Source: an uncultured Eubacteriales bacterium
GTDB lineage: Bacteria > Bacillota > Clostridia > Christensenellales > CAG-138
Assembly: GCA_902798825.1 (NCBI GenBank)
Contig: CADBYI010000013.1
Location: 1-58,708 of the forward strand
Reading direction: 5' to 3'
DNA: 58,708 nt
Under the pieces are notes generated by a model. It saw only the letters and a program-made list of their open reading frames with translations. It ran no database searches and was not told the DNA's origin. Shown in pieces: positions 19,110 through 28,400 of this stretch (the stretch's first letter is position 1; each line of letters starts with the position of its first letter). A program made the position numbers and the translations under genes.

Positions 19110-19355
19110 ATGAAATCACTGACGCGCTTTATAGGCACCCTGGTGGTGGTTTTGGTCCTGGCCGGGTTCGTATTGTTTAAGCTGAATGAAAAAGGATTCC
19201 TTTCCGGGAACCTGTCTCATTGGATCACGGTCATGACGCAGCATGTCACCGGCATCGTCAACGACACGGAGGACTTCCTCCATGAGGAGGGGTACCTGCT
19301 GCCCACCGCCACCATCGATCCCAACCAGACGCAGACCGCGACCCCGACCTACTAA
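19110..19355 (+). CDS. small single-pass membrane protein, 81 aa
   Basis: An N-terminal membrane helix (about residues 8-23) is followed by a short extracellular tail ending in Thr/Pro (TQTATPTY). GGAAAGGAGG lies 10 nt upstream of the ATG. No family is recognised. It is 54 bp downstream of thiI and may share its transcript; a terminator follows. Confidence 0.6.
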   Translation: MKSLTRFIGTLVVVLVLAGFVLFKLNEKGFLSGNLSHWITVMTQHVTGIVNDTEDFLHEEGYLLPTATIDPNQTQTATPTY

Positions 19356-19363
19356 AAACCAAT

Positions 19364-19400
19364 AAAAGGCCCGGCCATCAAACGATGACCGGGCTTTTTT
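19364..19400. terminator. intrinsic terminator
   Basis: AAGGCCCGG and CCGGGCTTTT form a long interrupted stem with an inner CATC/GATG, followed by six T on the plus strand. It separates convergent genes. Confidence 0.8.
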
Positions 19401-19414
19401 GCGTTCAGGAATTA

Positions 19415-20029
19415 TTAAAGCCCCAAATCTTCCTTCACAATCAGCACATGAAAGGCCTTCACCGGCCGGGTGGGGGCTTCCAGGATGAAGGTCACGTTGC
19501 ACATCCGGGCTGTGGTGCGGCAGTCGTAGCACTTGTCCGTTTTCGCACAGGGGGTGTCCAGCCCCAGCCGCCTGGCGTTGGTGGGGCAGGTGGCCCGCTT
19601 GATGCGCTCGATGGCTTCGTCGAGACCGGACACGATCTTGTTTTTTCCCAGGATCACGACGACCTCGTGGGGACCGTAGATGAGGCCCGCCGCCCGGTTG
19701 CCGGTGCCGTCGATGTTGACCAGGCGGCCGTCCGTGGTCAGGGCATTGGTGGAACACATATACACGTCCGCCGTCAGGGCCTTGTCCCGGGCGGCCTGCT
19801 TCGCCTCTTTGGCCACCAGCCAGTGCCAGTAGACCGCATTCCCGTTTGCCTGCAGGGCCTCCGCCAGCTGCATATCCCGCACGGTAGCGCTGCCGCCAAT
19901 GCCCACGCTTTTGTTGCCGATGATGGCTATAGCCGCCGCCTTCGCCTCCTGGGCGGTGTCGAACACCTGGGGCAGGAACCGGCGGGAGGAGAGGGAGTGA
20001 ACGAGCGCGTCGTAGTCGATTTCTGCCAT
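19415..20029 (-). CDS. LUD domain protein (LutC-like)
   Basis: The 204-residue protein matches the LUD (lactate utilisation, DUF162) fold: VGIGGSATVRDMQLAEAL near the N-terminus, CSTNALTTDGRLVNIDGTGNR in the middle and GPHEVVVILGKNKIV. A Cys-rich tail (CPTNARRLGLDTPCAKTDKCYDC, split here) may bind metal. It is the last gene of the thiolase-crotonase-hbd cluster, 13 bp after hbd. A link to lactate or CoA metabolism is inferred only. Confidence 0.8.
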   Translation of the reverse strand: MAEIDYDALVHSLSSRRFLPQVFDTAQEAKAAAIAIIGNKSVGIGGSATVRDMQLAEALQANGNAVYWHWLVAKEAKQAARDKALTADVYMCSTNALTTDGRLVNIDGTGNRAAGLIYGPHEVVVILGKNKIVSGLDEAIERIKRATCPTNARRLGLDTPCAKTDKCYDCRTTARMCNVTFILEAPTRPVKAFHVLIVKEDLGL

Positions 20030-20042
20030 AGGTATAGCCTCC

Positions 20043-20882
20043 TTACTTCGTGTAGGGGAAGAAGCCCTGGCCGGACTTCACGCCCAGCAGGCCGCCCCGG
20101 ACCATCTTCCGCAGCAGGGGATGGGGCCGATACTTGGGGTCCCCGGTCTCGTTTTGCAGCACCTCCATGATGGCCAGCACCACGTCCAGACCGATCATGT
20201 CCCCCAGGGCCAGGGGCCCGATGGGATGGTTGGCGCCCAGCTTCATGGCGGTGTCGATGTCCTCCGCGCTGGCCACGCCGTCGGCATAGACCCCCACGGC
20301 CTCGTTGATCATGGGGATCAGGATGCGGTTCACCACGAACCCGGCGGCCTCGTTCACCTCCACGGGGGTCTTGCCCAGGCTCACCGCGATGGCCTTCACC
20401 CGCTCCACCAGCTCCCGGGGGGTGTTGATGCCCGCGATGACCTCCACCAGCTTCATGACGGGAGCGGGGTTGAAGAAGTGCATACCGATGAGGGGCCGAT
20501 CCAGCTGCGCCCCGATCTCCGTGATGGACAGGGATGAGGTGTTGGAGGCGAAGATGCAATCCGGCTTCGCGATGCGCATAAGCTCCGTAAAGGTCGCTTT
20601 CTTCACATCCATGTTTTCAAAGGCGGCTTCCACAATGAGGTCGCAGTCCGTGCAGATGTCGTTCGTTCCGATGGTGATCCGATCCAAAATGGCCTGGGCA
20701 TCCGCCTCATCCATCTTGCCCTTCAGGACCCGTTTCTTAAGCTGATTCTCGATCCGTCCCTTGCCCCGGGCGGCGATGTCCCCGGTGATGTCGCACAAAC
20801 GCACCTCAAACCCCTCGCACTGGGCGAAGGCGTGGGCGATGCCGGACCCCATGGTCCCCGCGCCGATGATGCCAACGATCAT
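20043..20882 (-). CDS. hbd: 3-hydroxybutyryl-CoA dehydrogenase
   Basis: The 279-residue enzyme reduces acetoacetyl-CoA to 3-hydroxybutyryl-CoA. The N-terminal IIGAGTMGSGIAHAFAQ is the NAD(P)-binding motif; IFASNTSSLSITEI, RPLIGMHFFNPAPVMKLVEV and EAAGFVVNRILIPMINEA are family hallmarks. It has the standard length of clostridial Hbd. It lies between crt and the LUD gene; Bcd/Etf genes needed to complete butyryl-CoA synthesis are not in this window. Confidence 0.95.
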   Translation of the reverse strand: MIVGIIGAGTMGSGIAHAFAQCEGFEVRLCDITGDIAARGKGRIENQLKKRVLKGKMDEADAQAILDRITIGTNDICTDCDLIVEAAFENMDVKKATFTELMRIAKPDCIFASNTSSLSITEIGAQLDRPLIGMHFFNPAPVMKLVEVIAGINTPRELVERVKAIAVSLGKTPVEVNEAAGFVVNRILIPMINEAVGVYADGVASAEDIDTAMKLGANHPIGPLALGDMIGLDVVLAIMEVLQNETGDPKYRPHPLLRKMVRGGLLGVKSGQGFFPYTK

Positions 20883-20903
20883 TTCTATTCCCCTTCCTTG
20901 ATG

Positions 20904-21680
20904 TTATTTGTTTTCAAATCCTATGTTCTTTTGCTTGTTCAAAAAGCCCTGCATGCCCCGTTTCTGGTCCTCCGTTTCGAAGCAGCCGGAGAATTCCCTG
21001 ACCTCCGCGGCCATCGCCTCGTCCATGCCTAAATCCGTTCCCTCGTTCATGGCGGCCTTGCAGGCCCGCACGGCGATGGGCGCGTTCCGGGCGATCCGGG
21101 CGGCCAGCTGCTTCGCCGCGGGAAGCAGCTCCTCCGGGGCATAGACGGCGTTGACCAGGCCCATTTCCAAGGCCTCCGGGGCCTTCACGTTCCGGGCGGA
21201 GAAGATCAGCTCCTTGGCCTTGCCCATGCCTACGAGGCGCATGAGCCGCTGGGTGCCGCCGAAGCCCGGCGTGATGCCCAGCGTGACCTCCGGCTGACCA
21301 AAGACGGCGTTCTCACTGCACAGACGGATGTCGCAGGCCATGGCCAGCTCGCAGCCGCCCCCCAAAGCGTAGCCGTTGACGGCGGCGATGGTGGGGAGGG
21401 GGAAGGTCTCCAACCGGCGAAACACCTCATTCCCCCGGCGGGAGAAGGCCGCCGCCTGGTCCTCGGTCATGTTTGCCATGGCGGCGATGTCCGCCCCGGC
21501 GGCAAAGGCCCTGTCCCCGGCGCCGGTGAGGATGAGACAGCGAACGGTGTTTCGGTCCACCCCGTTCAAAGCCTCGTCCAGGTCCTCCAGAACCTGCCCG
21601 TTCAGCGCGTTCAGGGCCTGGGGCCGATCCAGGGTCAGGGTCAGGATGCTGCCCTCCTGATGGGAAGTCACAAAGGACAT
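20904..21680 (-). CDS. crt: enoyl-CoA hydratase (crotonase)
   Basis: The 258-residue crotonase dehydrates 3-hydroxybutyryl-CoA to crotonyl-CoA. Features are LTLDRPQALNALN, the oxyanion-hole segment AFAAGADIAAMA, NGYALGGGCELAMACDIR with the catalytic-region Glu residues, and FGQPEVTLGITPGFGGTQRL. The start at 21678-21680 is set by TAAGGAGG about 6 nt upstream. The gene follows thiolase by 10 bp. Confidence 0.95.
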   Translation of the reverse strand: MSFVTSHQEGSILTLTLDRPQALNALNGQVLEDLDEALNGVDRNTVRCLILTGAGDRAFAAGADIAAMANMTEDQAAAFSRRGNEVFRRLETFPLPTIAAVNGYALGGGCELAMACDIRLCSENAVFGQPEVTLGITPGFGGTQRLMRLVGMGKAKELIFSARNVKAPEALEMGLVNAVYAPEELLPAAKQLAARIARNAPIAVRACKAAMNEGTDLGMDEAMAAEVREFSGCFETEDQKRGMQGFLNKQKNIGFENK

Positions 21681-21690
21681 ATATGCCTCC

Positions 21691-22869
21691 TTAGTCCCGT
21701 TCCACGATGGTGGCGCAGCCCATGCCGCCCCCGATGCACAGGGTGGCCAGGCCCCGCTTGGCACCCTGCCGCCGCATCTCGTGGAGAAGCGTCACCAGAA
21801 TGCGGCAGCCGGAGGCGCCCACAGGATGGCCCAGGGCGATGGCGCCGCCGTTCACGTTGAGCTTTTCTGGGTCGAAATGAAGCTCCCTGGCTACGGCTAC
21901 GGACTGGGCGGCGAAGGCCTCGTTGGCTTCGATCAGATCAAAATCCTCCACGGTGAGCCCCGCCTTGGCCATGGCCTTTTGGCTGGCGGCCACCGGGCCC
22001 ACGCCCATGATGGCCGGGTCCACGCCGGCGAGAGCGCCGCACACGAACCGAGCCATGGGCATAACGCCCAGCTCCCGGGCCTTTTCCTCGGACATCAGGA
22101 CCAGGGCCGCGGCCCCGTCGTTGATGCCGGAGGAGTTGCCGGCGGTGACCACGCCGTCGGGCTTGAAGGCGGGCTTGAGCTTCGACAGCACCTCCACGGT
22201 GGTGGTGGGCCGGGGCCCCTCGTCCGCGTCCACGACGACGGTCTGCTTCTTTTGTTTCACCGTCACGGGCACGATCTCGTCCCTAAATTTGCCCTCAGCC
22301 ACGGCTTTGGCGCACTTTTGCTGGGATAGAGCGGAGAACTCGTCCAGCTCCTGCCGGGTGATGCCCCACCTTTCCGCCACGTTCTCGGCGGTGATGCCCA
22401 TGTGGTAGTCGTTGAAGGCGTCCCACAGGGCGTCGTTCACCATGGTGTCCACCAACGTCCCGTTGTTCATTCGATAGCCGAACCGGGCCTTGGGCAGGGC
22501 GAAGGGGGCGTTGCTCATGCTCTCCGTGCCGCCGGCCACCACGATATCCGCGTCGCCGCTGGCGATGAGGGCCGCGCCCATGTTCACCGCCGCCAGGCCG
22601 GACCCGCACACCACGTTCACCGTCAGAGCCGGAGTTTGTGCCTTCAGCCCCGCCTTCAAGGCGCACTGTCGGGCCACGTTCTGCCCGAGAGCCGCCTGGA
22701 TGACGCAGCCCATATAGACCATGTCCACCTGCTCGACGGGGACTTTCGCCCGCTTCAGAGCTTCCGAAATGACCAGGGAGCCCAGCTCCACGGCGGAGAC
22801 GGAGCTAAGGGCCCCGCCCATGGTGCCGATGGGGGTGCGGCAGGCGCCGGCCAGAATGACATTTCTCAT
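21691..22869 (-). CDS. thlA: acetyl-CoA C-acetyltransferase (thiolase)
   Basis: The 392-residue thiolase condenses two acetyl-CoA to acetoacetyl-CoA. The nucleophile is C88 in VVCGSGLAAVNMG; the C-terminal GHPVGASGCRI and LCIGGGMGCA supply the other catalytic His and Cys. ATG at 22867-22869 follows AAAGGA. It heads the butyrate-pathway cluster thl-crt-hbd-LUD. Upstream, a TTGTGCACAA palindrome (22918-22927) lies in the promoter region and could be a regulator site; this is only suggestive. Confidence 0.95.
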   Translation of the reverse strand: MRNVILAGACRTPIGTMGGALSSVSAVELGSLVISEALKRAKVPVEQVDMVYMGCVIQAALGQNVARQCALKAGLKAQTPALTVNVVCGSGLAAVNMGAALIASGDADIVVAGGTESMSNAPFALPKARFGYRMNNGTLVDTMVNDALWDAFNDYHMGITAENVAERWGITRQELDEFSALSQQKCAKAVAEGKFRDEIVPVTVKQKKQTVVVDADEGPRPTTTVEVLSKLKPAFKPDGVVTAGNSSGINDGAAALVLMSEEKARELGVMPMARFVCGALAGVDPAIMGVGPVAASQKAMAKAGLTVEDFDLIEANEAFAAQSVAVARELHFDPEKLNVNGGAIALGHPVGASGCRILVTLLHEMRRQGAKRGLATLCIGGGMGCATIVERD

Positions 22870-22969
22870 ATGCACAGGATTCCTTTCTATGATTCTTTTT
22901 ATCATCATACACTATTTTTGTGCACAATAAAAGGGGGAAGCGCAAAGAGTTTGGCTCACAAATAAACAG

Positions 22970-22993
22970 CCGCCGATCCAAGGGGTCGGCGGC
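22970..22993. terminator. terminator hairpin
   Basis: GCCGCCGA pairs with TCGGCGGC around an 8-nt loop, between the upstream region of the thiolase gene and the stop of the secreted-protein gene. No long T run follows, so it is a weaker call. Confidence 0.5.
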
Positions 22994-23013
22994 TGCGTCC
23001 TGTGGAGATGATA

Positions 23014-24777
23014 TCAGTATATCACGGGAATATCGATGAATTCCGTGGTCGATTCGGTATAGGCTGCATCGTGTATCTGGATGGTCAGCTGCAGGGAGAC
23101 GGCGTCCACCCGCTGGATGTTCTGGGCCTCCAGCACGTCGCCGTCAATGTACAGGGCGCTGATGGCGTTGGATTGGGGGGACAAAAACTCGTTCCCGAAC
23201 AGGTCCACGTCGATCCCGTTGATCTTGACGCCCTCCGTGGCGAGATAGGTATAGCTGTCCGTCTTGTTCTCCACCAGCAGGACCAGCTGGGCGGAGGTGT
23301 CATACCAGGGCTCCAAATACCGTGCGATGACGGTGACGCCGTGATCGTCGTAGAGGCGAACGCCCGTTTCGTTCAGGGGCTGGACGAAATCCGCGGGAGC
23401 ATCGGTCCGAAGCTTCACCAAAGGCGTATTCATCAGGAGGGAATAATCCTCCGAGCTAACGGAGAAGTTCACCCAAAGATCGGCGATCAGGGGGATTTCG
23501 GCCCGCCGCAGCACGTCCCGGTCGATGCTGAGCGAACTTTCCACGGTGGCGCCCGGCTCCACCTCCTGATACATGGTGCCCATGACGTCGAATCCGTTCA
23601 CAAGGAGCAGTTCGTTGGTGACGGTGAGCTTCTGATCGGTTTTGTTTTCGATGGACAGATTCAGCTCCGCGAAATCGTATTGATACTCCGGATCATAGGA
23701 GAGGGACTTTCCGACGATCCGAATGTTCTCGTCATCCGCCAGCACGGTCTCCTGGATTTGCGTGTTTTCGATCCGATAGCCCTCGTCCGCCTTCACAAAG
23801 GGAATGGCGGCGGAGGGGTCCACGTCATTGCCACCGACGACGGGGAGGGGTTCCGGCTGCGGGGTGAGGCTTGCCCGGACGGCCTCCGGGATCTCGATGG
23901 TAGGCACAGCGTTGAAATCCTTTAGATAGCATTCCATTTTCGCCGTGTGGATCACCACATTCATCTCATATCCCTCCTGGCTCTGCGTACCCGCGAGGGA
24001 TTGAAGGGCCGTGCCCATGAGGTTTTTCATGAGCTCGGACATATCCATGGTGTACCTGAGGGGCAGGCGGGTCTTCGTATCGATATACATAGCCACGTCG
24101 ATATCCCCGAGACTGTTGAGATTCTCCGCCGTCATGCCCTCGCCCACAAGATCGGACACGGCGCCGGAGCCGATGATGTTCGTGGCCTGCTGAATAAAGG
24201 AGCCGTCCAGCTTGCCCACATACACCAGCGTCTCATTTCCGTCCACCAGTTCCTTGCCCGTGGGATGAAAATCCCGGGAGTGGTCCACAATGACGGACAC
24301 CATCTGTACGGGATCGAGGGTGGGCGCATCGGTCTGATTGGCCGTCCAGCTCACACCGTCGTCCGCGGAGGCATAGGCGGTGATGACCCCGTCCACCTGC
24401 TCCGCATACAGAAGGGCGTTCTGCTGCTGGGCGTTGCCCATGGTGTTCGCGTCCATGCGCATTTGGCCCCGGACGCGTATGGGATTCTTCTGCTCATCCG
24501 CTTCCAGGCGCATGAGGATGCTCACAGGCACGCTCATCTTCTGGCCGGAATAGGAAACGTCCATGTTCATCTCTATGGTCATGTCCATGTCCATGTGCAT
24601 GCTTTCCAAAGCATAGAGGGCCGTGTAGGTTTCGGTCAGCACCTCGTCGGACAGAGGCTCGGAGGGACTGGTGGCGGCCGAAAGCCGGCTGGCGGCCGCG
24701 CTGCTGCTGAGCGGGGCGAAGGTCACCAACCCCAGCGCCAGCGCCAATGTCAAGAATAGAGCGATTCCTTTTTTCAT
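23014..24777 (-). CDS. secreted protein of unknown function, 587 aa
   Basis: A signal peptide is clear (MKKGIALFLTLALALGLVTF, then an Ala/Ser stretch). The mature part has a first half resembling lipoprotein-like beta sandwiches (repeated Met/Asp strands near residues 55-75, MHMDMDMTIEMNMDV) and a second half with two related strand blocks, 'NLSIENKTDQKLTVTNELLLVNG' type near 370 and 'VLLVENKTDSYTYLATEGVKING' type near 495, suggesting two similar domains. The start at 24775-24777 is chosen for the signal peptide and an upstream AAAAGGA. Function not recognised. Confidence 0.7.
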   Translation of the reverse strand: MKKGIALFLTLALALGLVTFAPLSSSAAASRLSAATSPSEPLSDEVLTETYTALYALESMHMDMDMTIEMNMDVSYSGQKMSVPVSILMRLEADEQKNPIRVRGQMRMDANTMGNAQQQNALLYAEQVDGVITAYASADDGVSWTANQTDAPTLDPVQMVSVIVDHSRDFHPTGKELVDGNETLVYVGKLDGSFIQQATNIIGSGAVSDLVGEGMTAENLNSLGDIDVAMYIDTKTRLPLRYTMDMSELMKNLMGTALQSLAGTQSQEGYEMNVVIHTAKMECYLKDFNAVPTIEIPEAVRASLTPQPEPLPVVGGNDVDPSAAIPFVKADEGYRIENTQIQETVLADDENIRIVGKSLSYDPEYQYDFAELNLSIENKTDQKLTVTNELLLVNGFDVMGTMYQEVEPGATVESSLSIDRDVLRRAEIPLIADLWVNFSVSSEDYSLLMNTPLVKLRTDAPADFVQPLNETGVRLYDDHGVTVIARYLEPWYDTSAQLVLLVENKTDSYTYLATEGVKINGIDVDLFGNEFLSPQSNAISALYIDGDVLEAQNIQRVDAVSLQLTIQIHDAAYTESTTEFIDIPVIY

Positions 24778-24868
24778 TTGTCCTTTTCTCCCCACATATC
24801 CCCGCTTTTGCACAGGGTTTTTCATGGTTGTAAGTATGTCATACCTGACGATAGGATGTCAAGAAGGT

Positions 24869-24898
24869 AAAAAAAGGAGAAGTCCTTCGACTTCTCCT
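24869..24898 (-). terminator. terminator of rpsU
   Basis: On the minus strand AGGAGAAGTC pairs perfectly with GACTTCTCCT around a 4-nt loop and is followed by a run of T. Confidence 0.9.
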
Positions 24899-24917
24899 GT
24901 CTTGTGCAGCTTACAGC

Positions 24918-25088
24918 TCAATACTTGCGCTTGCGGGCGGCTTCGGCCTTCTTCTTGCGCTTCACACTGGGCTTCTCATAGTGCTCACGACGACGGACCT
25001 CGGCGAGGACGCCACTGCGGGCGCACTTGCGCTTCCATCTTTTGAGAGCGCTTTCCAGGGATTCGTTTTCTCCGACTCTGACTTCCAT
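24918..25088 (-). CDS. rpsU: 30S ribosomal protein S21
   Basis: The 56-residue protein begins [20 protein letters not shown] and ends in a basic tail ([14 protein letters not shown]), the normal size and layout of S21. The start at 25086-25088 follows a strong GGAGG about 10 nt upstream. A 66-bp tandem duplication (25075-25206) has copied the ribosome binding site, ATG and first codons in frame. A second start at 25152-25154 would therefore give a 78-residue form with 22 extra N-terminal residues. The gene is divergent from the CRISPR locus. Confidence 0.95.
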   Translation of the reverse strand: MEVRVGENESLESALKRWKRKCARSGVLAEVRRREHYEKPSVKRKKKAEAARKRKY

Positions 25089-25206
25089 TTTTCTCCCTCC
25101 CCTCCTGAGCCAACAATAGGTGCAAAAATCACCAGCACACACTCTGACTTCCATTTTTCTCCCTCCCCTCCTGAGCCAACAATAGGTGCAAAAATCACCA
25201 GCACAC
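25075..25206. repeat. 66-bp perfect tandem duplication at the rpsU start
   Basis: Two adjacent identical copies are seen at 25075-25140 and 25141-25206. Each contains the polypurine ribosome binding site, the ATG and the first five codons of rpsU on the minus strand. Because 66 is divisible by three, both starts share one frame. The lack of any sequence difference between copies suggests a recent event. Confidence 0.95.
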
Positions 25207-25287
25207 CGACAGATTATACCCGAAGGCCGTCCGTTCGTCAACCCCTTTTTTGAGATAAAATCTTTTCCCTCTCAAGTGAAAATATCC

Positions 25288-25316
25288 TTTACATATAGGG
25301 GAAAGATTGTTATAAT
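25288..25316 (+). promoter_or_regulatory. promoter of the tracrRNA
   Basis: A -35 TTTACA (25288-25293) and an extended -10 TGTTATAAT (hexamer TATAAT 25311-25316) are 17 bp apart. Predicted start is at about 25322-25324, just before the anti-repeat. Confidence 0.85.
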
Positions 25317-25322
25317 ACTATC

Positions 25323-25418
25323 AGTTCTTATACCATACCAAGAACTGTTGGGTTACTACAATAAGGTAGTAAACCGAAAAGCTCTGACGTCTTGTTTGCG
25401 CAGGACGTCATCTTTATA
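25323..25418 (+). ncRNA. tracrRNA of the type II-C CRISPR-Cas9 system
   Basis: The anti-repeat occupies 25327-25362 and matches the CRISPR repeat at 29 of 36 positions, with 19 in a row (25328-25346). The mismatches cluster in the middle, giving the bulge usual in repeat:anti-repeat duplexes. It is followed by AATAAGG, also seen in the Neisseria tracrRNA, a small GGTAGTAAACC hairpin, and a terminator-like stem (TGACGTCTTG with CAGGACGTCA, loop TTTGCG, 25385-25410) ending in TCTTTAT. Strand is fixed because the anti-repeat must pair with a crRNA whose repeat reads GTTGTAGTTCCC at its 5' end. The RNA ends about 20 bp before cas9. Confidence 0.9.
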
Positions 25419-25440
25419 TCAGACGGATGGGGAGGGCACC

Positions 25441-28400
25441 ATGGCATACGGGATCGGGTTGGATATCGGCATCGCTTCTGTAGGTTTTGCGACCGTGGCT
25501 TTGAACGAGCAGGATGAACCCTGCGGCATCCTGCGCATGGGCAGCCGCATCTTTGACGCGGCGGAGCATCCGAAAAACGGGGCCTCTCTGGCTGCGCCCC
25601 GCCGGGAGGCCAGGAGTGCCCGCCGTCGTCTGCGCCGACATCGGCATCGTCTGGAGCGCATTCGCAATTTGCTTGTAGAGAGCGGCTTGATTTCACAGGA
25701 TGGCCTTGGGTCTCTGTTTGAAGGACGATTGGAGGACATCTATGCCCTGCGGACCCGTGCCTTGGACGAACGGCTGACCGATGCGGAGCTGTGTCGCGTT
25801 CTCATCCACCTGGCCCAGCGGCGGGGTTTTCGTTCCAATCGCAAGGCCGACGCCGCCGACAAGGAAGCCGGAAAGCTCCTGAAAGCCGTGTCCGAGAACG
25901 ACCGCCGCATGGAGGAAAACGGCTACCGTACCGTGGGCGAGATGCTGTACAAGGACCCATTGTTTGCGGAACATCGTCGGAACAAAGGTGAAGCATATCT
26001 GTCCACCGTCACCCGCACCGCCGTGGAGCAGGAAGCGCGGCTCGTTCTGTCCACCCAGCGAGAGAAGGGGAATGCCGCCATCACAGAAGATTTTGTCGAA
26101 AAATATCTGGATATCCTGCTGAGCCAACGTCCCTTCGACGTTGGCCCCGGTGGAAACAGCCCTTACGGCGGAAACATGATCGAAAAGATGATCGGCCGCT
26201 GCACCTTTGAACCGGACGAACTTCGTGCGCCCAAGGCCAGCTATTCCTTTGAATATTTCCAACTGCTCCAAAAGGTGAACCATATCCGCCTGCTTAGGGA
26301 CGGGCGTTCCGAACCCCTCTCCGAGGAACAGCGGCGGGCCATCATTGACCTGGCTCTTGCCTCCGCCGACGTGACCTTTGCTAAGATACGCAAGGCCCTA
26401 TCCCTGCCGGACAGCGTTCGGTTCAACGACGTGTATTACCGTGAGAGCGCCGAGGAAGCCGAAAAAAAGAAAAAGCTGGGCTGCATGGACGCCTATCACG
26501 AGATGCGCAAGGCTCTGGACAAGGTGGCAAAGGGCCGGATAAGCGCCATTCCTGTGGAACAGAGGAACGCCATCGCCTATGTACTGACGGTCCATAAGAC
26601 AGACGAGCGCATTTTGACCGAGCTGCAAAACATCAATCTGGAGCGGTCAGACATCGACCAGCTCATGCAGATGAAGGGCTTCTCCAAGTTCGGACACCTG
26701 AGCATCAAGGCCTGCGACAGGATCATCCCCTACCTGGAGCAGGGCATGACCTACAGCGACGCCTGCACCGCCGCCGGGTATGCCTTCCGGGGCCATGAGG
26801 GCGGTGAGCGCAGCCTGTATTTGCCCGCCCAGACCCCCGAGATGGACGAGATCACCAGTCCCGTGGTCCGCCGCGCCGTGTCCCAGACCATCAAGGTCGT
26901 CAACGCCCTCATCCGGGAGCAGGGGGAAAGCCCCACCTTCGTCAACATCGAGTTGGCTCGGGAGATGTCCAAGGATTTTGCAGAGCGCAACGATATCCGG
27001 CGGGAGAACGAGAAAAACGCCAAGGCCAACGAGGCTGTCATGGATGAGCTGCGCCGGACCTTCGGCCTTGTTAACCCCTCTGGTCAGGATCTGGTGAAAT
27101 ACAAGCTCTTTTTGGAACAGGGCGGCGTCTGCCCCTATACCCAGCGGCCCATGGAGGCCGGACGCCTATTTGAAGCTGGATATGCGGACGTGGACCACAT
27201 CGTGCCCTACAGCATCAGTTTCGACGACCGCTACTGCAACAAAGTCCTCACCTTCGCCTCCGTCAATCGCAAGGAGAAGGGCAACCGTCTGCCCCTGCAG
27301 TTTTTGAAGGGCGAGCGGCGGGACGCCTTTATCGTCTTTGTCAAGGCTAACGTGCGGGACTATCGCAAGCAGCGCCTCCTGCTCAAGGAGACCGTCACCG
27401 AGGAGGATCGCAAGGGCTTCCGGGACCGGAACCTTCAGGACACCAAGCACATGGCCGCCTTCCTCCACAGCTATATCAACGACCACCTGCAGTTCGCCCC
27501 CTTCCAAACGGACCGCAAGCGCCACGTGACTGCCGTGAACGGAGCCGTCACCGCCTATCTGCGCAAGCGCTGGGGCATCCGCAAGGTCCGGGCGGAGGGT
27601 GACCTGCATCATGCGTCGGATGCTCTGGTCATCGCATGCACCACCCCCGGCATGATCCAGCGGCTCTCCCGCTATGCGGAGCTGCGGGAGGCAGAGTATA
27701 TGCAGACAGAGGACGGCGCGGTCCGCTTCGATCCTCTCACAGGCGAGGTGCTGGAGAAGTTCCCATATCCCTGGCCCTGCTTCCGTCAGGAGTGGACCGC
27801 CCGCATTTCGGACGATCCGCAAGCTATGCTGCGGGATCTGAAGCTTACGGACTACCGCGGTCTGCCTCTCGATCAGGTGAAACCCATTTTCGTTTCCCGT
27901 ATGCCCAAGCATAAGGTCACCGGGGCGGCCCACAAGGACACGGTCAAGAGTGCAAAGGCGCTGGACGAGGGCATAGTGCTGGTGAAACGGTCCTTGACAG
28001 ACCTGAAGCTGAAAGATGGGGAGATTGAGAACTACTACGATCCGTCCAGCGACCGTCTGCTCTATGAAGCTCTGAAAGAGCGCCTGCTCGCTTTCAGCGG
28101 AGATGCTCAAAAAGCTTTTACAGAGCCATTCCATAAGCCAAAAAGCAACGGCACACCAGGTCCGCTGGTGAAAAAAGTGAAATTGATGGAGAAGTCCTCT
28201 TTGAATGTTGCCGTCCACGAAGGCAAGGCAGTTGCCGACAATGACAGCATGGTCCGCGCTGATGTCTTCTACGTGGAGGGCGACGGCTATTACTTTGTTC
28301 CCATCTATGTGGCAGACACAGTGAAGCCGAATTTGCCAAACAAGGCTGTGGTTGCCAACAAACCATATGCGGAATGGAAAGAAATGAAAGAGACTGATTT

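Noticed and set aside
25327..25340. Minus-strand extended -10 (TGGTATAAG) in the anti-repeat as an rpsU promoter
   Set aside because: It is a by-product of anti-repeat similarity to the repeat, has a mismatch in the hexamer, and no separate evidence supports it.
25186..25440. Upstream extension of the Cas9 reading frame
   Set aside because: It runs through rpsU duplicate DNA, the tracrRNA promoter and the tracrRNA. The start at 25441 has a strong ribosome binding site and begins directly before RuvC-I.
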